A DNA stretch of 64,000 nt. Origin: Nectonema munidae. Lineage: Eukaryota; Nematomorpha; Nectonematoida; Nectonematidae. The notes under the pieces were generated by a model that was not told where the DNA came from, did not search any database, and saw only the letters and a list, made by a program, of their open reading frames with translations. The position numbers and the translations under genes are program-made. Positions 38,211 to 48,097 of the stretch are shown here, piece by piece (the first letter of the stretch is position 1; each line of letters opens with the position of its first letter). The DNA lies in NCBI GenBank assembly GCA_030549495.1, contig JAUIRK010000897.1:704001-768000 (forward strand), given 5' to 3'.

Positions 38211-38365
38211 CTATTACTAATTTTAACAAGGATCTCCATCTAACTAATTCTATAGATTAATTAGTGGAACTATTTCTAATAGATCCACTATTACTATTAC
38301 TATTACTATTAGTGGATCTATTACTAATAGATCGAACTATTACTAATTCTAACAAGGATCTCCAT
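38211..38365. repeat. Direct repeat around a perfect hairpin
   Basis: A 29-bp direct repeat (38211-38239 and 38337-38365, one mismatch, core AACAAGGATCTCCAT) encloses a 13-bp perfect stem, AATAGATCCACTA with its complement at 38310-38322. An ATTACT hexamer repeat forms the loop. Confidence 0.75.
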
Positions 38366-38639
38366 ATGTACGTAACTTTGAAAAGGTTAGAAAAATGCAG
38401 GCGTCAAACAAGAGGATACATTTGCACTGAGGTAGTATCCTAAATTTCAATTGATATGAGCCCAATCAATTCATAGTATCGTGTGTTTGAAAACGAGTTA
38501 AAAGGTGTATTTTGAAGACGAGATTTAAAATTAAGGGAGCAGCGCCTTTAGATTTTTTTATACCTTCAAACTGAAATGAATCTTGACTAGTTATGAATAA
38601 TGTTATGTAATTTGAAGACGTCATAAAAAATTTATTTTA

Positions 38640-38812
38640 AAAATATTTTTTTTTTTAAAAATGGTGTGGATTTTTTTTTTTTTTGGGGAATTATTCCTTA
38701 AAAAAGGGGCTTGGGCGAAATGGCTCCTCCCCAAATTTTAGTGAACCCTTTTTTTTGAAAAAAAAAAAAACAAAAAAAAAAACAAAAAGAACATGGAAAA
38801 AAAAAAATTTAA
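38640..38812. repeat. Homopolymer-rich block
   Basis: Runs of T and then A, many of 8-14 bases, flank a short GC-richer core (38697-38750). Either genuine low-complexity DNA or a poorly resolved stretch of assembly. Confidence 0.6.
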
Positions 38813-39126
38813 AGCCTAAATTTTTAGAATTAAATAATGGTGCATTCAATTTCAAATTATGAAAAGAGTTGCCAAATAAAGGAGTCACTCAAGAATGCAT
38901 TATGGCCGGCCTTTCTTTTTAATATAAGTGAATAATATTCTCAATTTGAATTAACTTGTGATGAATGCAACATTTTCAACATTACCTTAAATTCTCAGAT
39001 CTGAAGATTTTGAATGAGACTTTTCATTCGCCTACCTCATAAAAAGTTTTTATCATTCTATAGGATAGTTAAAAAAAGTTATGAAGTGGCAGCTATAAAA
39101 AATCCATCGTTGATCAATTGAATCTG

Positions 39127-39180
39127 GAGCAGGGCTTCTCAAACTTTCTGAGAGGCAGAGAGCATTTTGTGAACGGGCTC
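39127..39180 (+). mobile_element. hAT-like terminus
   Basis: CAGGGCTTCTCAAACTTTC is a typical hAT left end. The body cannot be followed and no right end was found. Confidence 0.3.
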
Positions 39181-39304
39181 ATGAAAAAGTATAACTAACT
39201 TTTAAACATAAAATACGACACGATGTTATATCATGTCAGTGCGAAATGAAAGTTTCATTCTTATTCGTTAACTTATCCAAATTCCTTGGCTCGATACAAG
39301 TAAC

Positions 39305-39420
39305 TTAACCCGTTATTGACCACAGTCGACTTTACAAAAATGTGAAGCGTCTCCGTATGCTTTTTAATACAGATCTGCTTTATACTAGATATCGTCTGAT
39401 TATTCTGGTCGTTAAGACGG
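39305..39420. mobile_element. TTAA-type MITE, family A, decayed copy
   Basis: Begins TTAACCCGTTATTGACCA and shares the internal motif ATATCGTCTGATT with the copy at 25760. The right end is decayed (TGGTCGTTAAGACGG). Confidence 0.55.
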
Positions 39421-40239
39421 CGTTTGTGGTACCTGCTTTGAAAAGGTTCTCGGAAAAAATATCCAACTCAAATTTGCCTCCTGGAAAAAATCTACCTTCC
39501 CCCATAAAGTTCTTTTTTGAGCTTTCTTAGCGAGTATGAGATTTCAATTGTTTGTTTAAAATCCATTTTTTTCTTTGTTTTCTTCCTCAAATCTCAAATG
39601 ACAACTTTAGCATCTCTACGAGTTTGATAAAATTCTCATATAAAATAAAAAGTGCTAACGTTTAAAAAGCGGAGGTATTTAAGTCATTTGGAAAAACACT
39701 GATTTGATTTTGCAGCTTGCAATCATATGGTTTTGAAAAGACAATCCCCAAGAAGTATAATGAAAATCTGACGACAAATGAATTGCATAATTATAATCGC
39801 CTGTGTCGAATTTCATTTTCGTACTGTTGTTTTTTTGATAACTAACGACCGCATATCATCACCTATGTTTAAAATAATGAACTAAGCAAGCCTTCAAAAA
39901 GAATTTACTTTGAAAGGCGATAAGATTTAGGCTGAAATTCACCAAATGAGATTAGGAGATGCAAGCGCTCGTCTCCTTTGTAAGGAGAAATTTTAAATGA
40001 CATAACTTAGAGATGGACTCTTTTAAAAAAGACCCAACGTTCAAGACGCATGTCTCACATTCTTACAGACAAGTAATGCCTCGCCTCCAATGACATGCAT
40101 TGCCTGTGCATGATATTTCTTCGAAAATGCCACATCGACAGCCTTGATATTGATGTAAAAATTACACCAAGGCTTTTCAATCGCCCTAGGCCACAATGCC
40201 ATTTATCGTCCTTGATGAAATGAATGTAGTGTGAAGCAG

Positions 40240-40455
40240 TTACATGTTAAGAAGTTGGAAGAGTTCAGCGCACCTACGATGATTACGATCTTTTGACAAA
40301 GAGTGTCTAACGGCCAAATCTTGATTGCTTTTCACTGATAAATAATTTGTTCGAGGTGGTTCTCGACAACTTTTTCGATCTAATTTCACACACTCGATCT
40401 CATTGCGAAAACGATCCAAAGAACCTGCAACGAAGATGAATTTTGCGTAAGTCAA
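40240..40455 (-). other. Unrecognised open stretch, possible exon
   Basis: A 71-residue minus-strand open stretch. After an acceptor-like CGTTGCAG it reads GSLDRFRNEIECVKLDRKSC and continues with mixed, non-repetitive composition to a stop after LFQLLNM. It lies in a locally less AT-rich block and is divergent to the candidate exon at 40714-40877. I recognise no family. Confidence 0.2.
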
Positions 40456-40713
40456 ATACGCGTAATTTGTTTGACATTGTTTTTATTGGTTCGTTCTTTT
40501 GAAACATGACTCACCCATTTCTCCATTCCTATTTTTTAAAAACACTCAATTACTTCTTCAAAAGCAAGTCTTTGACATTGTTGCATTTTTGCCTTACTTT
40601 TATCAAACACTACTAACTAAGCAAGCGATAAGCAAAACTACGAACTTAAAAAAACTAACTAACCCATTTCATCCCAGAAAATGCAATGCGAATCTACTTT
40701 TCTTGCACTTTAG

Positions 40714-40877
40714 GAAACGAGTCATCCTTTATTCCATTCTCCTCTTCCTTTCCTCACTCGTAGTCGCATTCACGAATCTCGCTCAAACTACGCCCGGAAC
40801 TTCGATTTTGGAGAAAAAGAAGGAAACTTCCCCCATCACACAGACGTCAGGGACAAGCAAAGCATCAACGCTGCAAA
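40714..40877 (+). CDS. Candidate upstream exon, possibly the peroxidase leader
   Basis: This stretch follows a good acceptor (pyrimidine run, then TTTAG) and ends at AAA|GTATCG. It reads KRVILYSILLFLSSLVVAF, a basic start then a hydrophobic stretch, followed by a polar Thr/Ser/Lys-rich tail. That suits a signal peptide or anchor. The exon would end in phase 1, exactly what the first peroxidase exon needs, and the join would give a Lys before YRTITG, as in myeloperoxidase. The frame has no ATG, so an earlier exon is required; ATG 40506 with a weak donor at about 40567 is possible. The link would need a 7.2-kb intron and is inference. It could belong to another gene or to none. Confidence 0.3.
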
Positions 40878-40951
40878 GTATCGTTTTCTTATTAAGACCG
40901 AAGTTGCGTCGAAAGCAACATATGTTGTTTTTGTATAGGGGTTGGCAATAA

Positions 40952-42302
40952 TTTCAAGCAGCTGCCTGCATGAAAACGTATATGTGTGAAGCTATGCGGA
41001 TCGCAAAACAAAAAATTTAGATTTTAAACAATTGAAAATAAAATTTAAATTTAATCAATATAAGCACAATTTTTAATTTTTTTAGAAAAAAAAATATAAC
41101 AAAAGTACACGTGTTTCTTGAGGAATCATTAGTTATTTTCTCTCAAAAAGTTTAGTTTAAGATGTGTTAGTTAACTAGTGATCAGAATATTTGGTGTACA
41201 TATCAAGGAATTTGGTGGAAGAGTACATTCGCATAATGAATAAGATTTTGAAGGCCAAAGATGTAGAAAGCAAAGAGTGGGCACCATCATTTTCTTAACT
41301 TTTCAAACATAGGTATTTCTCAGATCTGGCTAAAAGCGCGTGGGCTGTACACACCTGTCAGCCCTAATGTTTCTGATGCCTGAGTTAGTTCTTAAGAGTT
41401 GAGGTGACGAAAGCTTATTCCACATCACAGTTTTCACAAGTGATACCATTGATGATAAATAGGAAAACACTCTATATTGTGTTATTTTTTTGGATTTTAG
41501 CTTTTACCAAATGAATAATTGATTCATGTAACCTTTATTATTTCTTTCTATACTTTAATATTATGTTTGCTGACGATATCACCATTATATTTTCTAAAAT
41601 TATTTTTATTACCATGCGCAAATATACCCTCTATAGCAGAGGTCGGTCTCCGGGACGCATGCAGCCCTCCAAAAATTTTATTCAATGATGCAAAAAAATT
41701 GTTGACTTAGAAATTTTAGATATTCAAACTACACGATGATCATACCGTTCAAACTATTTAAACGAAAACCACTTCCATTTTTCTTTCTCCTGTTTTACTT
41801 TTCATAGTTGAGTTACTATTGGCTTATATTTATTGTTTCAAGTGTATAATAATTAATCTAACTTTGGATATTGCTAACAAAAGGTCTTCATAATCAGTTT
41901 CCAAATAGTGTTGCTTAGAAAACCAAACCTGTGATCATGTAGTTGAAATGAAATCACAAATTACCGTCATTCTTCCCGCCAGCTTGGAAGAAGGAAAAAT
42001 GCAGTAAGTGCAAAGATATCTCGTGAATTCCACCTAGCATTATGAAGGGGTTGTAGTTTATACCACTTAATGAGAGGCCATTTTTTATTTGCCTTGTAAA
42101 ACTTCTTGTTCGTTGAATCTTTTTTCTCTAAATGTTTTTTGAAGCCTGCAAAAAACACCATTTTTAAAAATGTACACAGATGTTGTTAACTGATTGATTG
42201 ACTTAAGAAATTATAAAAACAAAGATTGAAAAAATTGCTATGAACTGCAAAACCAGATGTTTTTTAATGAACATTTAAAACATCACATCATATGCATTGT
42301 AT
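40952..42302. other. Region without a recognised gene
   Basis: Two hAT-like left ends, TAGGGGTTGGCAATAA near 40936 and CAGAGGTCGGTCTCC near 41638, have no right partners. Nothing else stands out. Confidence 0.45.
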
Positions 42303-42419
42303 TTAACCCTATTAGTGCGGGGCAAAATTTGTCTGCTAAAGTGCTGGAGGGGGGCGTAAAGTGCCCCCCCCCCTATTTTTCTCAGATATTAATAAGTTTT
42401 TATAAATATTTTTAATGTT

Positions 42420-43420
42420 ACATATATATTTCAACTATGCTGAATTCAGTGAGGATGTCCATTTTTTTATTATCAAAATCAATCAAACCTGTCAAAATTG
42501 ATTTATATATGACAGCTTAGATACTTTTTATCTAAATAATTAGATAAAGTTTTTTACACATATATTATACCCATTTTCAAATATGCGGAATTCAGTGGTG
42601 ATATTCATTTTTTTTTATGAAAATCAATCAAACCTATAAAGTTTTTTACACATGTATACCCATTTTCAAATATACTGAATTCAGTGGTGATATTCATTTG
42701 AAAATCAATCAAACGTGTCAAAAAATTGATCTAAATGTGACAGCTCATCTCAAAAAGGAACTTTTTTATCTAAATAAGTATATAAAGTTTTTTACACATG
42801 TATACCCATTTTCTAAATATGCTGAATTCAGTGGTGATATTCATTTTTTATGAAAATCATAATTATATAATGTTTTTTTACACATATACATCTATTTTCA
42901 AGCATGCTGAATTATAAAAATCAATTAAAGTTATCAAAGCATTGATTTATATATGACAGCTTATCTTAAAAAGAAACTTTTTATCTAAGTAATATAAAGT
43001 TTTTTACACATATACCCATTTTTAAGCATGCATAATTCAGTGGTGATATTCATTTTTTATGAAAATCAATCAAAACTGTCAAAAAATTGATTTATCCGAA
43101 AAAGAAAGGATTAGGCACGGTTTTTTGAATTTGAGAATTACGTTAAATAAAAGTATAGGGAGATGATGAAGTTTACCGTGTATGGCATTTTACACACATA
43201 CCCATTTTCAATTAGGCTGTGTTTACTGGTTATATTCCTTTTTTTTTAATAAAAATTAGTCAAACCTGACAAAATAATTTAAATATGACTGCCCATTTCA
43301 AAATTAAAATTTTTATTCTTATAAAAAGTTTTTATACATTTCAAGTATGTAAAATTTAATGGTGATGTTCATTTTTTATTAAATCAATAAAACCTGTCAA
43401 AAAAATCGATTAAACCTTTA
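42420..43420. repeat. Decayed tandem array, about 8 units
   Basis: Irregular units of about 80-180 bp, each with ACACATATACCCATTTTC, then GCTGAATTCAGTGGTGATATT, then GAAAATCAATCAAACCTGTC and, in some, ATATGACAGCTTATCT. The GAATTCAGTGGTGAT core or its relic recurs near 42440, 42590, 42675, 42825, 42905, 43030, 43210 and 43355. Uneven spacing suggests partial units lost by slippage. Confidence 0.75.
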
Positions 43421-44439
43421 AATCGATGTCAAATATATAATAACATAAAAATAACTTCTACTTGCAGTATTTCTCTGGTAATTATTTTCTTAATTTATTT
43501 AATAAACCAACTTTAGGTCTTTAATTCACTCAAAATATTTCATTCTACAGTAACTTATGTAACTCGATAGGACCTCCATCTTTTTGGCTACAAATTCGTT
43601 ATCGGCTCGTAGTCTCTACATCATATTATAATTTACAGTATGTAATTTTGCTATTCATTCCATGATGATCCTTTCTTGGTAGCTCTTTTTCATTAGAAAT
43701 TTATATTCTTCAATGTGTGTTCGAAATTTTTTTATAATTATAAAATTACTTTTTTGCTTTCCCAAAGATCTTTGGAAATTCTGATTAAAGAATCTTTTTG
43801 ATGATCTTAGACTTTTTCATCAGTATCGTGTATTTTATTATCAGGCCTGAATATTTGTCAACCAATCTCATTTCAAAGGTTTTTTTCTGATGAATCATTC
43901 GTGATGTTGATTGTTCAATTACAAAAAGTTGTCAACGTTCTTCATCTAAAAAATTATCTCTTTGACACAAAAGGAAAAAGATGGACAAATTCAATTTAAA
44001 TTAAAAATATCTTGATAGTGACTAAATTCTCACATATTGGCACCTGTGCCATTTTTGATAAATCTGACCTATTCTAAATTTTCAGATTTCTTACCCATCT
44101 TAGCTAAATGTTAACTGTAATCCTAGATGATAAGCTATAGATTTAAATATTTTTCATTTGTAAAAGAGGAACTTCTTTTTCACAGCCAAAATCTTTTTTG
44201 AAGCATCTAATATTATATAATTAAACCACTTCCTAGTTCATTAGAACATGGTAGATCTTCCATTTAGTCAAGATACATATTTTTTTTAATTATTTGTTTT
44301 GATCACATGTTCTCTTTTCAATTAGTTTTCAAATCGGTTCCTTCTCTCATACAAATTTTCAAAAGATTTTATAATATGTTTTTTTTAATAAATATTTCAT
44401 ACTCAAGATGATTGTAGAAAGTATTATAAGCCAAAATAT

Positions 44440-44840
44440 ACAAAAAAAAGCATAGTCGATTTGGTATAAAACAGATATTTTATTTTTTTGAAAATATTTT
44501 TGATGACAGTATATAGAAGTAAACCGCAAATCTGATTTAAGCTTTCAGATATTCTAAAACCATAAATGCCAAATCTGAGTCCAAAAATGAAACCAGCATC
44601 TTCCATTTGGCATAAAAACAGATATTTTATTAATTTCAAAAATATTTCTGTAGACATTAGACGTAAATAGAACATTTGATTGACACTTTCAGATATTTAT
44701 TTTGGAGACAATTTTCAGAAGTCAACCGCAAATTTGATTAACACTTATAGGTATTTTCAAATCCTAAATGTAAAAAATGAGTCCAGAAATGAAAACAACA
44801 TAACTGATTTAGTGTAAAAACATATATTTTATGTAAAATT
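44440..44840. repeat. Second tandem array, about 3 units
   Basis: Three related units share ATTTGGYATAAAAACAGATA, an AGTAAACCGCAAATCTGATT-like core and GAGTCCARAAATGAAA. Marker copies lie near 44458, 44606 and 44806. The sequence is unrelated to the array at 42420. Confidence 0.6.
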
Positions 44841-45200
44841 TGAAGGTATATTTTATTAGATATATTTTTGATCAATCAAAATTTTTATTGACAAACTGTA
44901 TATAATTATAAATTTTCTGGGTATTATATAATATAGATCCTAAGCTATAAGGTACAGATAATGTCAAAATTTTGCTAAAAATTTTAATTTTTGATTTTGA
45001 TTGACAGTTTTGGACATGAAAGGGTCATTCAACTACCATGAAAATGTTTTTAAAAGATGCAGCTAGCGATTTTAGGAAAAGTCACAAAATTTGAAGGGAT
45101 ATGATCAGCCAATTTTCTACAATTAATTTTTTAGTGAAGGGATCTTACGCCCCTCAGCACTAATAGGGTTAAAGTTTCGCATCTTTTCATTACTCTCTAC

Positions 45201-45460
45201 TAGTGTGTCCACTTTAAGGTCTTTTTTCATTCCCCGGAGAACGAGGACCTCGTAATTTTTGAAATATTTCCCCGGGGAAGAAAAAGCGATTTTTTCACAA
45301 TAAAAAAACTCTTCTAAAATGAAAAAATATAAAATATTCTGAAGGTTTTTTATTAGTTCAAAAGTTGAATAAAATTATTTTTAAAAAATTAAAAAAAATA
45401 TTCATGTTTTCAGAAATTCCCCGGGGAATAGGGGATGAGGACCCCGGGGTGGACACCCTA
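45201..45460. mobile_element. 260-bp hAT MITE with perfect 8-bp TSD
   Basis: Inverted ends TAGTGTGTCCAC and TAGGGTGTCCAC. Perfect duplication CTCTCTAC at 45193-45200 and 45461-45468. CCCCGG boxes sit inside both ends. It lies 28 bp from the TTAA element's right end. Confidence 0.8.
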
Positions 45461-46299
45461 CTCTCTACGTCAATTTTATTATATATTTCTTGTATTGTAT
45501 AGACACATCTATTTGCAAACGTAATGTGATGCGAGGTGCGGGACGTTTTTTCATCAAATAATGAAATCTTTAAAAAAATATATTGTGGGTAAAAGTTCAT
45601 CAAATGCAACATCAGGATAACACATTTTTTCAGTCATAAACCTATAGTGTAGATTTTGTGAGGTAATGAAAGCCTGTGTGTGCTGACTGCATTTATTTTG
45701 AGTTATATGGTTGCAAGTGTGCGTGTGCTTGTGTAGTTTTGGCTTATTTGATAGATAGGATTCAATGTTTGAGGGATTTTTCTGAATCTATAAGGTAGGA
45801 AGATTGTGTTTCTTTATTAGTGTTTGTATTTTTCTATAACGTAGTGCATTGTTTATAGGTGGAAGGATTAAAGGAGTATATGAGGTTACTTTATCATTTT
45901 CGTCATTAAAGAGGAAGTTTATATAGTTATGGGGGTCTTGCGAGTTAGTGTAACCGAGATGCCATTTATGCTAAAAGAATGCTTAACTTTTATCTTCACT
46001 TCAATCACTGTTTTACCTTTTATTTTTAGAGAAGCGAAAAGTGAAGCTGAATCGAACGAAACGAAACTATGCCTCAAGTACGCCTATGCTTTATACATTC
46101 CCTGTATAAAAGGAATTATGCATTCCCTTTATATACATAATTCTCTAACCCTATTTATTTAATTCACCTTTTAGCAGCTAAAATGAACATTTATTTATTC
46201 AAAAACAGCGATGAACACAACACAAAATATGAAGCAAACTTTTTGACTTAATTTAATCAATTTGGTGTACACGCATTTGCACTTTTTTTCTCAATTTAA

Positions 46300-47620
46300 A
46301 TTAAACGAAAATTTATCTTCATTTTGAAATCATTTGATTATGAAAACTTACCTTTAATTGAAGGCAATCTTCCTAAGGACATTCCAGGAGGTCTTAAAGT
46401 TACATTTAAGATTCAAACAAATCTAAACAAATTAAGATTTTTGAAAATTTTCCAATTGGAAACGATCAGGTCATTTATCTTGCATTGATTTAATTGGGTT
46501 GTTGACAGACAAAGGCCTGATTTAGTCATTTTAGGATCAATAGAAATATTTAATGAAATATTGATTTTAATTTTACTTTTGTCGGGATATAACATCCTTC
46601 CTTGCCAAGACTTGTATTGGGATATTTCCTGTTCTTTGGTAGGCGTAGAAATGTAAAAAAGAAATTCAAATACATCAAAAGCTTTTTGCATTTCAGTGAC
46701 AACAATAAGTTAGAATAACTAGCTAAAATTCCACCCTTACAAGATTTAGTAAATGCGCAACTTCAATAATTCATAATATTCAGTTCTTTTTATCCATTGA
46801 TGAGCAATCAATACCATATGTTGATATGCATTCATCTAAATAGTTTATTGAAAAAAGCCAATACGATTTTGATATAAAAATTGGGTTATGGCATCTTGTA
46901 AAGATCATCTTTTTAAATTCAAAACGTATTGTGGACGCGAATTATCTGGCAAGTGCAAAAGAACCTTTGGAGACACTCAACCTTGACATGTTAAAGTGGC
47001 ATGTCTTTTTGAATTTTTTTTACTTTATATGACGTGTTACTGAATCTTGGACATAAAGGCTTTTCAACGCAACAGGCAAAATGCGTGAAAATAGGATGAA
47101 AAAGTGCTCTTTTCGCAATAATATAAGAAAGAGGTTCTTATGATTTTGAATGTGATGAAAAAGTTATTATTATAATCCAATTCTCAAAGATCAAGTTTGC
47201 TTCCCAAAAATTAATGTTAAATATATATATTGCGTGCATGGGAGGAGTTGATTTACTAGATACAATGTGTTCAATGTATCGATTCTGAATTTTCGGAAAA
47301 AATCGGTACTGGCGTTTGTTCATTATCGTTAAATGGGCTTTATATGAAACTACAATCAGAACCAAAGCTTGATTTTCTTTCTTTTACCAGAGAATGGGTA
47401 GCTGGGCTTTTTTGTGAAATGAAAACTACGCGGCAAGAGAATAAAAGAGCTAGAAATTGGTCTTCATCATCCGATTCAAGCTAAATCTCAAGGAATATGT
47501 GTCTATTTTGTAAGTCTAATACCGTTAAACAATGTGCAAAGCGTGGAGCGAGAAATATAAATTATTATTTGTTCCTGTAGAGGTGTAGAGGAACATTGAT
47601 TCAAAATGGGTTAAGGCAAA
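46300..47620 (+). pseudogene. Second piggyBac-type transposase relic
   Basis: Readable pieces in shifting frames: YDFDIKIGLWHL near 46880, RENRMKKCSFRNNIRKRGSY near 47090, and MGGVDLLDTMCSMYR near 47240 (the third-Asp region), then a short KQCAKRGARN that may be the C-terminal finger. The order matches PGBD transposases. It differs from the copy at 21616 and is more decayed. Bounds are approximate. Confidence 0.6.
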
Positions 47621-48097
47621 CGAAAAAGCATGTTTTGTCAGGCTACGCATTAGTATTTTGAAAATTCGCACTAACAAAAGGTGTGCCCTTTTCTTATATT
47701 ATTGACATGAGTGATGTGAAGCTTTCATCAACCGACCTCTCGAAGATGCAACATATAACTCGCGATGGGGGAAGAGTCTAGTTGGCAAAGAGATGCCTTG
47801 TCAAAAAGATAATACAAAGAACAAAAGTAGAATATTGATCGTTGTATTGCTTCCGAGCTCTCCTTTCAGAGTGTGTTGTTTTGTGCTTTCAAATCCACTA
47901 CCATGCAGAAATGCCTCAAAAAAATCATTTCTTTTGAAGAACAAGTCATCAAAAGTGTTGTGAATCATAGTTATTCCTTTTTTACAAATTAATTTTGCCA
48001 CTCATTATTATCAAAGATTTGTTGTAAACTCAATTTCATCTATTCACTATGACAGGATAGATATTAAGACTAATCTCCATTTTTTAAATATTTTTAG

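Larger units (their letters stand above)
36923..39126. other. Intergenic region after TLK
   Basis: No gene recognised. Holds the direct-repeat/hairpin at 38211 and the homopolymer block at 38640. Confidence 0.6.
42303..45172. mobile_element. TTAA-bounded non-autonomous element filled with tandem repeats
   Basis: Inverted ends TTAACCCTATTAGTGC and GCACTAATAGGGTTAA are perfect for 16 bp and include the TTAA target of the piggyBac group. A second inverted block (AGTGCTGGAGGGGGGCG against CGCCCCTCAGCACT) lies just inside. The 2,870-bp body has no transposase. It carries two unrelated tandem arrays, 42420-43420 and 44440-44840. A satellite-filled passenger of this type is not one I recognise. Confidence 0.8.

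Noticed and set aside
42300-43450. CRISPR-like array
   Set aside because: Units vary in length and sequence, have no unique spacers, and lie inside a eukaryotic transposon.
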